Shown one piece after another: positions 24,962 to 40,577 of a stretch of DNA of 64,000 nucleotides (position 1 is its first letter; every line of letters starts with the position of its first letter). The stretch is from NCBI GenBank assembly GCA_017562135.1, contig QEYB01000963.1, forward strand, positions 1,027,201 through 1,091,200. The letters are read 5' to 3'. Under the pieces are notes generated by a model that was not told the origin of the DNA, did no database searches, and was given only the letters and a program-made list of their open reading frames with translations. The translations under genes were made by a program, and so were the position numbers. The DNA is from Dipylidium caninum (taxonomy: Eukaryota; Platyhelminthes; Cestoda; Cyclophyllidea; Dipylidiidae).

Positions 24962-27900
24962 CGGTAGATGTCGTCATGACCTATCCGTTTCCCTCCATAA
25001 TGAGCCCATACTTATTTTTGTCTTCCGCAACGTCAAGTGTGACTGTCATTGGACGGGATGGAGATCTCTTTCTTGTTTGGTATTTTCTGTATTTTCCATT
25101 CTTTTCGAGCGCCTATCAAGTCTTCTTCTTTACTCCACTTTCAGCAATGATAAATGATGTTGAGTTCTTCTTTTCGCAAAACCTCAGGACGTCTTTGTTT
25201 AGAATTGCGGAACTCTAAATGAAATGTATTCTTCCCCTTACCATGCAAAGAATTCGTTTCATAGTAAAGTGGAATTGCGCTCAAATCAATATACCAAACC
25301 GAGCATGTAACCTTTGTTTTAACCACTTTAGTTTACATTTAGTTTATCTTTATCATGTCCCTGCTATAGATGCGCTCAAGGATTGCAGGTAGGAGGAAGG
25401 GTACTATTTCACCATACAGCGAAATCCTTATTTTCACACTATATATTTGGCTGAATTCAACTTTCGAATTGTATTACTCTCGCACACATGCATATAGCGT
25501 TTAACTCTACTTGATTGAGGTCTGCAAAACTTGGAATTAATACTAACTAATATCAAATAAACGCTCTTGACCACAAACATTTTTATCACTTGTTGCCAAG
25601 ATATCGAAATTAATGCCGTTAATAGGATGAAACGTCATTATAAGGTTCTCCACAGAATGGCTCAAGCGGCTTTAAGGAGCAAGGCTACTATTAGCGTTCA
25701 CACTCCATCGAGGACATAATAGGCACCAGGTGGCTGTGGCAAAAATACTGAGACCCCACCGGATCATCCGGAACGCTGACTAACAAGTTTTTATTCAATA
25801 GTGGTATATTTCAAAACAGGAATAAATCCTTCGTTTATTTAAACGCAACGTTTTTTCTAGGTGACTCTCACCTCTTTTGTATATTCGAAAATGTGGACTC
25901 CTATAGTTTAAATTTGTTATATAGCTAGCGGAATTCCGCGCATGCTAACGTCTTTACGTGCACGGTGAATTGTTTGTAATACCTAGTCAACGCGCCACAC
26001 CCAAATCTGCCGCATCGCGAACGTAACGCACACACAATCGATCAAAATTTCTACCTGATTGAAAATTTGCGCAGACCAATGAAGTATTAGTAAAGTGCGG
26101 TGACCTTGAATGTAACGTAGCCAATCGTCTCGCCCGCAATCGACCAAAGCAGGCTGTCCAACGGCACTGATTGGCTAATTATAAAGTGACGTTCATTTCT
26201 TCATTTTATTACCACATCTGTCTCCACATCCTTTTTTACACTTGACTTTATCCTTTGTTAGATAAATCGACCTCATCTAAAAGTTTACAGTTATTTTTAA
26301 TAGAAGTTGGAGTAATCCTCCATCCATAGAGGTTTGGGCGTTTTGTTTTTATTGGTCCAGATAGCGCTCTTTGGTACCTGTATGTCCTCAATGTCCCACA
26401 CCTAAAGTTCATGTTTAAAAAATCACGCCGAGTTTTCGTTAAACTAGTTAATGCAAGTGGACAGCAGTTCACTTCATCAGACCCCTTATTTGAGACGCGC
26501 ATCGACCGTCATGTGCTCATGGAGGAAGACTCCTGTGCTGAAAATATGAAGCAGGGACAACTTGCTTCCAGCTAGAATTACCTTTACTCTATTTTCGAAT
26601 GCAGAACAATGATTAGATACACGCCTTTCGAACCTTGCCTCTTCTCTTAAGCACAAACTCCCCTATCATTAGAAACCCATGTGGGTTTCACAAGACGTAA
26701 GGCTGGTACAACTGAATCATTAGGAAGGTTCCTTACGCGTCCTTTATTTGTTATCCATACCACTTTAGAGTGGACAGCTAATCACTACTAAAATAATCTC
26801 TTCTCAGGTTTTTAACACCATTTTCGACGACACACTTCTCCACTTATTCGAATTAGGGAAGATCATTTATTGCGTTTATTTCACATCTCCCCCATCTTCC
26901 CTCTTCAGTTCTCTTTAAATTGTACCTTTCATAATTATCTTTTTCGAATCTTTTAAAACTCCTGAAAGCGAAGGTGACAGCCGGATAATTTTTCTCAACT
27001 CTACATTAATATCACCTTTTTTTCGCAATTTGAGCCAAGATTTTAACTTCCTTGTATCGATTACGGTAAATCAGAAATTTTTTTACAAGGGATCACAGGG
27101 CACTATCAAGCCCTCGTGTTAACAACGTTATTTTAGTCTACACACTACGTACCGTCACCTTTCAATTTATTAATATTAGTTTTTTTCCCTATAATTTTCC
27201 TAAATACGCATAATTTCGTTTGCCTTGTTTATTTGACATTCCTCCTTGAAATTTCCACTCTTTAGTGTAGGATTCCTTATAATAACCAAATGTAATCACA
27301 GGTTAATGGCAGTCCCATGGGCATAAGCTAGTTTAATTGTCAAAATTGCGAGACGATTAGCTTAACTGACCTACTTAATTTTAAGACATTTGGAATTTAA
27401 TCCCAACAGTCTATCATTGCTGTCGTTTGGTTTGATTCTACAAGACGTCTACTAACTCCATCAGAACCAAGGTATATTAATCTACCTGCGGAATTGATGT
27501 TCAGAACACTCATGAATGCTTCTTCAAGGGGAAGGGGGAGGGAGGGAAAGGAAAAGGTGAGGTGAAGGAGACAGTGACCATGGCCTCTAAGTAAATTGTA
27601 CAATATGCAACTTACTTTCACTCGCCTTAGGAGTCCACAACCCCATCAATTCAGTAAAATTCACATTCTTCGGCCTCGTCAACATCCTTTAGAATGAGTT
27701 GTGCATAAACAAACATGATTGTCGCAGCCGTAAAGTTGAGTAAATAAAAGAGCTTGTCCAGTTCTTTTCCGTGAATTTGGATTTAATAAGCAGATACGAC
27801 GAGCTACTTCACCCAGGGATGACAAAATTTTGACAAAATTAAAGGGTGGTGGAAAAGGAGCGAAACGAGGTGGTAAATAACATTTTGAATAACGACTAGA

Positions 27901-30900
27901 TGAGTGGGGAGACATTGACTTTAAATTTATTTAATTAATTGAACTAATCAGCATCATCAGCTGACATATCGTCTTTCCCCTTAGTTATAGTCATTTTGAA
28001 GGCTGCGGATTGCCTATGAAGGGGGGCAGACACTAAGGCTATTTGGGTTAATAACTGCTTTTTGCTCTTCTCTTTGCTGTATTATAGGCATTTATCTCGA
28101 AACGCCATAGTGACAATCGCCTGGATGGTGATTGGGAGAGGAATACTGAGGGAGGTAGCGTTTAGCATCAAATTTTCAGGTGGAAGTCTTCACTCTATTG
28201 GCTAACTATCGGGGAGGGGGGGGTTAGTATCAAGTTCTCCACTGCTAATATTTGCTTGGTGGTAAATGTCCATCCTTATCATGATGATGAGGAGGAGGAT
28301 GATTCGCATTACCCAAAGCTTCCTCACCCAAAGAAATAAAATTTCTTCGATGTCTCCGACTATTATAGTTTTGTCCATGAATTCACATACCCATCAACCT
28401 AATTTTGACTATTTCTGCTCGGTATATTCCTGTTGGTACAGTGCTTGAACTGTTAAGGTCTTGGTAAGGGCTTTGTTATCAGTGCAATGGAGGTGGGCAG
28501 AGAATGGTAGAGAGCACGCAGGGCCAGATAAAGTGATTCATGTGCCGATATGATAAGACAGTGATGGACACTCGTCTTCGACGGTCTTACAAATCAAATC
28601 GACTTGGTACTGGTGATAGCGCAAATAATCTCGGTTACCAATGCGGGAACACAAATTAGTGAACCATTAATTCGTCAACCAGATTTCGGAAATTACTAAA
28701 ATAGGATCTTCAAAAGTGAATTATAATTCGCCAGGCGTTGGCATCAAGAATATTAGAGCAAGGTGATTAACAAGTGATAAAAATGAAGAATATTGGTTAA
28801 AGTTAGAACTCACTGGGCATAGTAAGAGGGTGAAAAGAGATTAAGGCTGTGTGCAAAGGATGTGACAAAAAGGTCTTATTTTCAAGAAGGGGAGAGAAGA
28901 AAGACGATTTCATTCGACCTTCTCGGCCCAACGTCCATCACAAAAGACGTGGAGTATGTAGCAAACAAGTCTCAAGCTAACTTCTCTACTACCATCGCGT
29001 TCACGATATTGGAATAAAGACAAATTTTTTTCTGCCTCCCGTAAACAAAGCACAGTTGATGAGTCGCCTTCGACAAGCGATAGACTCAGTCTCTTGAGGC
29101 AACCATATAAACTAAATCAGCTGACCGTGTATGAGTAATAGCAATGAATCACATGCACACACGCATATGGGCATTACCAGCCTGCCCCGTCACTGACAGT
29201 TTGGGGACAAGATTAACAGAAAGGTGAAAATGGTAGAGAGAGGCGCTATGGCAACACGATGTTGGTGTGCGTGTGTGTCTGCTTGAGAAGAATACAACAA
29301 ATATTCAAATTCAACAATGTTAACAGACGTGATTCGTAAATTATCGCCTTAAATTATCCAAACCTTCAATAGGGAAGGTAGATATTTCAGTGGAGCCTTA
29401 ATAAATTATAATGGTAGATACGTGAATACCAATACTTTAAGGTGCTTTATTTTTTTGTGATTAGAAACGTCGTGCCTTTGTGGAAGCACACGTAAACACA
29501 TACACGAGACCCGGCTTTAGTTTGAATGAAAGAAGGCTAATTCATGAGGCAACTCCCATAAATGGTTACCTACAGCGCGTATTTTACGAGGAGAGTGTCG
29601 GAATACGCCCCTACTACATTGAACAGAGCAGTACAATTTTGAAGGGGTTTCAAGAGCCAGGCGACAATAGGTGGGGAATCAACAGTGAAGGTCCGACTGT
29701 CTTAGGCCAACAACGCAGAGATGTTCAGTATTTTTTTACTTTAGTCACGTGATGTTTGCCATGGACAAAGAGAAACGAAATTTTCAAAACGCAATTTTCA
29801 GGCCTGCCGAGGGTCGCATCACACGACGAAAATGCACGCACCAGTTCAGGGTTTATGACTTCAGAGAACTACATGACATCAATCTGGTTCTTAAATAGCA
29901 CCCAAGTTCGCGAAAATCAGTGTAGTCGAAAGGCGATGACGGCAGGCAAAAGTGAAGTAATACTTTTCAGTGAATAACTATGTTCCGAAGGCATTGTTTT
30001 TAGGACTAATAATTCCTACACAATATGTATCTTGTAAGTAATTTAAATATATTTTAGTGAACTTTTCATCATACAACACACGCACAAACAATAGACGCAG
30101 TGTGGCAAATCAATGCATTAAATAGACGCAGTGTCAACAACAATAGAAAACAAAATCAAAGTGTGTACGAAACTGTGTTGTCCGGCCGTCAGTAATTATT
30201 ACGAGTGTATAAAATGGGAAGATCCAGAACTCTGGATGTCCTTACCTCGTAACTTCCCGACGTCGATTTATTGATTTACCGCATTACCATCGCGAGGGTT
30301 GAATGTGAAATGATACGGAGAATGGATCTGAACTTTCGACTGGTATATAAGTTTTCTATTGAAGAACAATTTGATGTCCCTCATCAATATGATCTTGAAG
30401 TTAGGGAGACGATAAAATACCGTGCTATCAGGGTGATGGCCAAAAAGCTAAATGGGGCTGCGCGACATGCAGACGGTAGGATAGGAAAGGGAATTCTACC
30501 CACAGATTTTAATTTTTTGCGACTACACTCCACATTGTAGACAATACCAGCACCCCACACTCAGCACAGTGAATGAGTTATGGCAAGAAGTTCACACAAT
30601 AAATTAATACCAGCACAGTACTCACTAGAATGTTTTTTTTTGCTTCTCTCAGTTTCATATCAGTATTAAGTGTTGAAACATTCGAAACGAGTCAGATTGT
30701 CGAACTGCCGCACCAGGTGGCGGTGGTACAATTTTCTTCAAGTGTATCGAAAGGCTTATAAACAATTTAAGTATGTCTTCCCGGCATATAAGTGACCGGC
30801 GCTTCAGTCCGAGCATTAAACCCACCGCGCGTTCTAATCGATAAATCAATTGCAGATGCCTTGAAGCCTAGACGACAGGACCAAAAATCCCTACCGCATT

Positions 30901-33900
30901 TTCCGGACAAGATTACTTATTGGTAATGACATTATTGTTCATCGCTGCTCATACATAATAAATTGATGTGATTTCGCCTGTTATTGCAGAAAGATTGGTA
31001 AAATAACAGCTTCTCCTCTGTAGCGAATAAATTACAAGACCATCTCTTCCTCGCACTCAATTCACTATTTGTACGTGGGCATTTGGGCGATAAAGTATTG
31101 CGCGCATGCAGTCAACCACTCAAGACTCGTCATTATTAACTTATGCACGGATATTTTCAATGATCCATATGAAGCGTTTGAAGAGGAGCACAATCCAAAC
31201 TACTCGTTTAATAGTTTACTGGCCCATTTGACTTAGGAAAGAGCTAGACCGCAACACCACATTGATGCGACCCAAAAATTCGCCAGGCGATGCCTGAAAC
31301 GGGGCAGAGACACAAACACAGGTCTGGGTTTCCGTAACCAAGCGACGACCTAATTCCTCGGTGCCCATAGTTGGTAGAATAAAGACTGCATCTTGAACGC
31401 TTGCACGTTGAGTGTGCATTCATAGACAACATTTAGGTCGCATTTGCATGTGTGCGCGTGAGCGTAAGCATGTGTCCACGTAAGTCTGTATATGCGTGGA
31501 AGAAGCTTATGGATTTGCGATGAATGCGCTTGAGACACTTTCCGACCCAGTTTCCGCTCACACTGGCGAAATGTGCGCAGATGTCTCAGTATCGCGACTG
31601 TATTGATTCTGTTTTAGCCATACGAAAATGCCCAATCACTGCGCGAATTATGATACACGACCACCGACAATGCACCCTTAGGGTTTGCACTAATAGCAGG
31701 GTTACAAAAGGGTTATGGGTACCACCATACTGAAGAGAAAATCAGTCTCTCGTACAACACAGATACGACCAATGGGCGAATGTTTCCAATCGTAAATTGA
31801 TGGTCGCGCTGTTGAACTCAGCGAGTAATACAAGTAGAATATTAGGCCAAGGAAGGTTACGATGATAGCTCCGCATGTTAAGTCAGATACTTTTACAAGC
31901 TTCGACATAGGTGGTGATGAAAGGGTGTTTACTCGGGTCCTTTTGCAAATCTATTTGTTTTATAAACAACTGCAGTATAACCCCGGTTACAGTGAACGCA
32001 ATCACGAGTGAAGAAGGGCAAGCATGTAAGCGGCCGACATGTCAACTCTTGACTGAAATAAGCCACCCGAATAGATCGCAACACAGAAGAAAGTTTACTC
32101 GAAGCTAATTAATCTACTATACGTGTGCCAGTCTTCAGATTGACGATAATTTACGAACTCACAGATCATGTCGAATTACGATTTCAACGTGCCTGGGAAC
32201 GCGGCATAAAGTGGCGAGTAATAAACAGGTTGCAGAACCCCGACGACCACACACCGGGGTAGTTTTTGAAGTCGATTTGCGGAAATACAACCTCCGACAG
32301 GTATTGATGCGCAAAATATACAGGAAACATAATACTGCCATAGAAACAATGAGCACTAAACAAGAACGAATGATGTCTAGCGCAAGAATCAAGCATCCAT
32401 GGCGCTTTCCGAAACAAACAGAATAGGCCATTGAATATTGAACTTTGGCGTCTGCTGTAACTGTCGCTTTTTAGACGTGTACAGAGCGATACTGAGCACG
32501 GACCGTGAGATCCAGGAAAGCCAATCGGTGAAGAGCCAAATGGGGCGCAGTTACGTGCATGCGTACGTGCGTGATGCACATACCGGAATAGCGGCATGTG
32601 TGGGGTGGGGGGCGTAGATACGTGAACGCGCATTCCGTATCACCTGACCGCTATCATTGATGATGCCAACTAGATCCTCCATGAGGAACGGTCACCTTAC
32701 TTAAAGTGCCGATGCGCTAACAGCCAAGAACCGAGAAATGACCGCGCCAATCACGACTCGATAAACGCTAGAATTATCTGAAAATCAACGAAAGTATAAC
32801 TTAGAGGCAGCATAGGTGCGTAGAGTAAATGGACCAAGGCGTTGCGAAACCGGCCAGTGGGGGGTAGCAGAATCGCCCAAACGCGTAAAGAGCAGAGGAA
32901 AAGAGCCTTCAGAATTCTACGTTTGGAAGACTCACAAGCGAATGGCTTGACGGTAATATCAATACCCGATTACTAATAGTGGACTAACTTAGTCACCTAA
33001 CCTGGATAGAATAAGGATACAAATAGCCTAGGCATCAGCAACATACGTGGTCATCCTGAAAACAGAAAATGCAGACAAAAGTCAAGGTGGTGAAAAACAA
33101 AACTTTGGATGGCGTAGACAAGTTAACCGCGGTACAATAAAACAGGTCCTAAGGACACCAAAATTGCGAATGGGGAGCATCAACAAAATAAATGCCATGA
33201 TTTGTTAGGCTTTACTGCACTTGGAATACGGCTAAGGGCTTAAAGGCTGGAGAGACAGTTACAAGGAATAAAGTGTCTTGAAATATTAAGGAATTCCGAA
33301 CTTTCATCTTTATTTACAGTAGGACTGAAAACATGACAAAGCTACGAAGAATCTCGATGGGATGAAGCACACTCAGGAAAAAAGGAGGGATACGCCCCGA
33401 TGATATGAAGTAAAAAAAATTACAGGGGAATCGGAATTACAACATATTGACAAGAAACTGCTGAACCTTTTCGAAAGATTTGTCTGAAGTCTGCGTACAC
33501 AAAAGTTAAGAATTTTGGCATGCACCATATCTGCCGTCATCTTGAAAAAGCGGAGGAATCTGCAGCATTTCCTGCGGCGCAACAAGAGGTCAGCATTCAT
33601 TCGCGAAAGAAGGAATATCACAGATCATTCGACGACATTTCATACACACAAGAATCCAAGAGTAGTAAAAGAAGCATAACGCTGCCAGATTGAAGTGCAC
33701 CTTTGCAATAATAAATTATAAATGCTAAGTAGCTGCAAGAAATGCATCGAAAAATCAGAAGTGATTTATGAGTGCTGCCTGGAAGGACGTAAAAGCACGA
33801 TCTAAGCGCATAATTTCGCTATCCGTACAACCCTGGGAAAACTCCAAGCACTCCATGAGAAAAGTCAACAATTCCAGGAATAGTGATTCTGACACTGAAC

Positions 33901-34141
33901 AAAATTTACAGAGGAAATAAAAAAGAGGTGGGTCAAAGATTTAAAGAGGAGGCCGACAATGTCGTAGAAAGACACGAAGCAGTTGATAACACCGTAGTGA
34001 TGGATTATACAGAAACTGACCTTTAGAAAAATCGGGCAGATAGTTTAAATGCATCGGACGGTACATCGGGATCACCTTCACTATGTACACGAGACCCAAA
34101 ACAACAGACGAGCGAGTTTAGCAGTCCGATAAGGTATCAGA
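24962..34141. other. Gene-poor region, about 9 kb
   Basis: No supported gene. The longest open frames (for example 29480-29752, 30271-30540, 31216-31538, 32159-32633 and 33373-33621) lie on both strands, overlap, lack splice-consistent partners and match no family. A CCAAT cluster at 26076-26174 and a T-rich tract at about 26800-27300 are the only regulatory-looking features. A 14-bp motif AATAGACGCAGTGT occurs twice, at about 30090 and 30121. Confidence 0.45.
26076..26174. promoter_or_regulatory. CCAAT-box cluster, candidate promoter
   Basis: CCAAT occurs at 26076-26080 and 26121-26125, and its reverse complement ATTGG at 26170-26174, all within 100 bp. This stretch is richer in GC and CpG than its surroundings (about 25930-26165). 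It may be a promoter, possibly of the zinc-finger gene whose first exon is missing. No transcript start could be seen. Confidence 0.3.
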
Positions 34142-35451
34142 TCAGCTGCTTCTGTGGCCACCCAAAGAGCCCTCGGGGGAGTTTCTCCCAGAATGGCCAG
34201 CACTATGTGTCTTCTTATAATGAGAGGTGGACGGACAAGGGTTGTAAGTTCCACCATTGGACTCAGATTCGCGAATAGATCCATTCATTGGCAAAATGGA
34301 GTTAGTTGAACCATTTGGACAGAAATTCAGACCGTAAACGAGGTTCACAAGACGGGGATTCAGTTTTCCGGAGGAATGCTCCTAATTTAAATAGAAACTT
34401 AAGGAAACGGAAAGGATTACGTCTAGGAAGCGGAAAAACGTTTCGCCAGTGAGCATGGAGTCACTTCCAGCTTGATGTTTGTAGCCGACACGTTGCACAT
34501 GCAAAGCATCGGCCAACTCTTGCAAACCGCTTTTGGCAAATTTGTGTTCAGCCATAACTGATTTCAGGTCAACAATACGGGGAAAGAACATATGCAACAT
34601 AGCTTGGTATTGAGAGACGTGTTCAGGCATCTGAATCCAGTCCGTACAAATCTTCATCATATATGCAAAATCATAAGCACTAAACATCAAAACACAAACA
34701 CCAAGCGGTACCTGTGAAAGCCGATCCATGTGATTTGGTCATTCAGTGCCAAGCCGCTGCCAATGAAAGCCTCTGCAAAATCTTGCTGTTCTATTCCATC
34801 GCGTTTCAACTTGTAAAAATCAATCCCACAGTCCTGGAGAAGTTGAATTGAATCGGCGGCGTGTGTCTCATTGTCTACATTCCATTTCAAATTGAACTGA
34901 ATGGTAGAGACAGGGTCTACACACAACCCTCGTTCCCCAAAAAAACTGAAACCAATTTGAATGGGGCGCAGCATATCAATATTCACCTTGATATTATGAT
35001 AAGCTTGATCGAATGTGTTCACGTATTCTCCGAAAACCTTCGCTACAACGCCAGGAAACTCGGTGTCAACCGCAACGTATCTTGCGCACTTTGCTAACCT
35101 CCGAACCATTCGCATACCTTCGTGAAAGTTATTTGCCCATATATCTAATACTCGCGCAGTGGGAGAAAATCCGTTGAAAGGAATTTGGCAATTAGCGGAA
35201 TTAGAAAGATTGTGGAGACCCTGAGGGAGACTGTTGGGGTGATATTGAAGAGTGTGGCCAAACTGGGCCGATGGAGGATTATGGCGGCCGTGTTGGCCAA
35301 TATACATGTCGGTCGTGATGGCCATATTCCCACGGTAGTTACTAAACTTCGAGATTGTAGGATGGATGGAAGAATCAGGATTACTACTTGGATTAACAAC
35401 ACCAGCAAAACCGTTTTGTGTCACAGGAACGATATCTCGAAATGGTTGCAT
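34142..35451 (-). CDS. CNOT7: CCR4-NOT deadenylase subunit CNOT7/CAF1 (Pop2)
   Basis: DEDD-family 3'-5' exonuclease that shortens mRNA poly(A) tails in the CCR4-NOT complex. Three exons (34712-35451, 34421-34679 and 34142-34381), with introns of 32 and 39 nt, give 412 aa. Catalytic residues are in [11 protein letters not shown] (first Asp and Glu), [15 protein letters not shown] (Asp in the second exon) and [11 protein letters not shown] (last Asp). The conserved part starts at [10 protein letters not shown], so about 95 N-terminal residues, rich in Asn, Pro, Ser and His, precede it. The C-terminal tail of about 80 residues is Ser/Asn/Gly-rich and unlike the short vertebrate end; human CNOT7 is 285 aa. 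The start Met at 35451 has a stop upstream in frame and a possible acceptor (TTCTTAG) about 40 nt before it. All phases agree and no frame break was seen. Confidence 0.93.
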
Positions 35452-35818
35452 TGGAGATCACAAGGTGAACATCCCACAAAATTACCTAAGAAAACAGAGC
35501 CGTAAATAAATCGCGCTACCAAGAATTACGCCAGATGTCATCGTAAACACGTACCCATAAAACACGAAGGAACAAAGAAGACACGGCTATCGTCGTATAA
35601 TATCCGCGCCCTAGAATATGTGTCCGCTCCGATTGATTAAAATAATATTCACAGATGTATACAGAATGAATCTAATCACGACTAGTTATATCAGTAACCT
35701 GAAGATAATGAGGTTTTAAAACGGGGAAGTTTATTTTCGTTTGCTTTCATATGCTGAATTTGATACTTATGGTTTGCGAACTGAACGGACATGAATGTTG
35801 AACATTGGACTTGTACTC
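35452..35818. other. CNOT7 5' flank
   Basis: Non-coding upstream sequence of CNOT7 with a TTCTTAG acceptor-like site close to its start. No open frame of note. Confidence 0.4.
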
Positions 35819-35819
35819 A

Positions 35820-35972
35820 CAGTTCAAGCTCTTTTTGTTCCAAGTCATCAACGACATCAATAAATTGATGACAACCATTGAGCAACTTCCCAGACAGACT
35901 CCACGTTCTGTGGCGGTCTCCCATTTTGCATAGTTCAGATTTTTGTTTCATCGACATTATGCTTAGTAACGA
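35820..35972 (-). CDS. Doubtful small exon, unknown
   Basis: An open frame with candidate start MSMKQKSELCKMGDRHR (ATG at about 35958) runs to ELEL and ends in a good donor (GTGAGT at about 35818). It is predicted helical and charged (QFIDVVDDLEQKELEL). The nearest acceptor gives a stop after a few codons, so a protein of about 50 aa would result. A second unlinked frame with an acceptor (36692-36814, containing KKMNVLKVAKKYQMPEFSDL) lies upstream. No family was recognised; either or both may be chance. Confidence 0.25.
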
Positions 35973-38858
35973 CACCACCTTCGTTCGTGAATTTAAATGT
36001 GTAAGTGTCCATGTTATGTTACGTAACATCATCCCACTCAAGGAACTTTATTGCTTCCTCATTATCCGGGTGCCTATTACCATTATCTCGAGTTAGCTGA
36101 TCCACACTTGAGTAATGTCGATCTACCAAACGTGTCTTTATCAACATCATACCGTGTAGTTTAAATCCCAACAAGTAAATATTGGCAAGTTCCTATCGTC
36201 CCTTACCTTACACCTGAGTGATGTAGCAATAACCTTTCCCTTGTGAACATCATGTATTCATTTACTACCCTCTCTCTCTCTCTGTGCTTGTTAACTCGAT
36301 AAAAGCGTTTAGAACATAATTTGATCGGTTGAAAAAACGCAAAAGCTTACGAGAACACCTCATTACCAGGAGAATGCTGTACACAACTGATCCTTGATGT
36401 GTGTGCGTATGCGCCCTTTTTGGGAAGTGTGCGAGTTCCGGGATTAATTAACCAATCTTTGCCGATTTAACGATTGCATTTGTCTTTTGTCCTCTTTCAT
36501 CATAGGTGAAATGTTTCTTTTCCCTACTATCACGCTTTACAGGAGCACCTTTCTAAATTCACAATAATCGCCACAATTATTTTCAGTTTTAGGCAGCCCT
36601 TTTTCGACAATAGTAAATAATCATTTTCCCTACATCTTTCGGTTATTAATGTTTTACCGTCATCGACACCAAACTACTTTTTAATTGATATTATTTGCGG
36701 GAATCGACGTCATGCGGCAAGGTTCTTCTGCGGATGAACAAGTCGCTGAACTCTGGCATCTGATATTTCTTAGCAACCTTAAGTACATTCATCTTCTTCT
36801 GATTACAATTCTGCTGTCGAAAATTAAAAAAATGAAGAGGTGAGAGTGAGTCGAGTAGAAGACTACATCCCCATACGCTATTCCCTTGCTCACAATGACC
36901 GTTGTTGTGCATTGTTGCAGTAAACTATTTAGTGGGGAGGCTATGTGCGATTCTTTCCTTTGAAGTGAAAAAGCGGGTGAATAAGCTAAAAGGTGGACCA
37001 GGTGCGTGTGGAACCTACACGCCCCTTCGCCTGTTCAGCACGGAGTCGTTTATTCAATTATATTTATCGCCTCTCAACATGCATTTATCCAAGTCAAAAG
37101 AAATAGATGTTAGTCTCTTCTGCGGCCCAGATAAGCTTTCAAGTAGAACAAGACGAATTTAATCCTAAAAACTATTCTTTCCTCCTTGACTAATAATGCG
37201 ACGATGGAGGCAGTTCATCAGCTTCTAGACCAACTTGTTTAATTATTCTTCTAACGCATTATCTTCCACGGTGTAGGCTCGGACTGCTCATAACAAAATA
37301 GCATTTATGAGACAAAATCAATAATTTCTCCTATGAGGTTGAGTATCAATTCTCTGGCACGTTGCTCACCTTTACGACAGAGAAGTCACATGTCTACCAA
37401 GTCGTCGTGGAATACACGAAAGTTTGGATCGCGGAAGATCAGGAGCCCTGTTAATTCATTATTCTCAACTTCGAATTGCAATGGAGTCGCTGGTTATGTT
37501 ACATTATTTCAAGGAATGTAAATAGGCGTTGCCATATATGCAAAATTGATTAAAACGAATAGGCCCTTAAGTCTTTCATCGCCACCCTTGCGTTTTGCAC
37601 AAGCATACGAGGTGATGCCTAAGTACACTCAGGTAAAGCAGTTGTGTAGGATAGCATCAATTGATTAGACGAAGACAACGGCGGCCCATGATAAATTTTG
37701 GCAAACAACATAGCGCATCGACAGTTGGTCACCTCGTTAACTACTCACCAGACGCAGTATTGCCAACTTGCATGAAATTTAATGATAGCAACAAAAGCAT
37801 CCAATTGGTAAATTTAACGGAAGTACAGCAACAGTAAAAGGAAAGAGCGGCAAGGATACCGATGCGAGGCTTAAGATTAGATGTACTGACCCAGAATAGA
37901 CAAAGCTTGGATGTTGTTAAGATATTCGCACTACTGGTATTGCCGCCTTAAATGCTCAATTTTACTACGTCATAAGAGGTGAGGAGCGTAGAATGACGTT
38001 ATTCATATTATTCGCCTAGCTCTGCAAGTGTCAGTAAGACAGATAATCGTCGAAATTAGTTCCTTAGGGAGAGGAAGTTCATGTTTAAGTTCTTATTCCA
38101 AATGTCTCTTTGGTATTCAACTTTTCAAAATATTAATACTAGAAAGATCGAGTCAAGCACCAAGAACACTGACATCCAATGCAAAAATTGGGCAGATTTG
38201 AGTAAAAAAATGGATCAAGTTTCTCGAACTTTCGAGCCGACCCAGACATCACCCTGGAGATCCGTCATAGATACGTCCGTGACTGATCGGATATACGTTC
38301 ACTACTCTCGAGCTGACTTCCATAACTTTAAACGCATGATGCAGACCACTTCATAACACAACAACAATGTCGAACTTCATGACTACGTTGATCATGGGTT
38401 GATTCTCATGGGAATGACTAAAAAACGCTAAATATGCGGATCCTACAAACGGTGTAGAGAGAAATCTAAAACTTTTTCAACTGGCATCACTCACATTCTA
38501 GTCTCCTCAATCTATATCGTGCAGAGAACGGTCAATCGGAAAAGATGACACTATGGCTATGAATTCAAGTGTTATTTGTACAATATTAAATAATCAAATC
38601 ATTGTCTATAGGCCACAAATGCGAGCGCGATTGGGAGCAAGAATAAGGAAGAGCAGCCGGTCACAAATTGAAGGGATTATCATTCCCCAGTATAGAACAA
38701 TACAAGTGCCGCGGGAGGCGTTTCAAGTATAAAGAATAGTGCTTTTAAAAAAGACCAACTGTCATGGCGCAAATTCAGATGCGCGGCGAGGAAATTCAAA
38801 GGAAATGCGGCATTAAAAGGCGAAGAGGGATGCAGTTTATATGCTGAAACGAGTGAGT
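35973..38858. other. Intergenic region CNOT7 / PSMC5
   Basis: No confident gene in 2.9 kb apart from the doubtful exon frames noted near 35.9 and 36.7 kb. A plus-strand frame at 38081-38356 (91 codons) has no recognisable domain. A short CT-rich microsatellite lies at about 36269-36285. Confidence 0.45.
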
Positions 38859-38864
38859 TTTATT
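38859..38864 (-). terminator. Polyadenylation signal of PSMC5
   Basis: AATAAA on the minus strand, about 27 nt after the PSMC5 stop codon: a normal position for cleavage and polyadenylation signalling after a very short 3' UTR. Confidence 0.6.
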
Positions 38865-38890
38865 TGCAGTAAGAACCAACATAAAGGTAA

Positions 38891-40577
<1,687 letters not shown>

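Noticed and set aside
29480..29752. 90-codon plus-strand open frame, and a similar one at 30271-30540
   Set aside because: No domain, no splice partners and no conserved motif; consistent with chance open frames in non-coding DNA.
36902..37521. Plus-strand frames 36902-37162 and 37333-37521
   Set aside because: No family similarity, no consistent splice sites, and they lie in low-information intergenic DNA.
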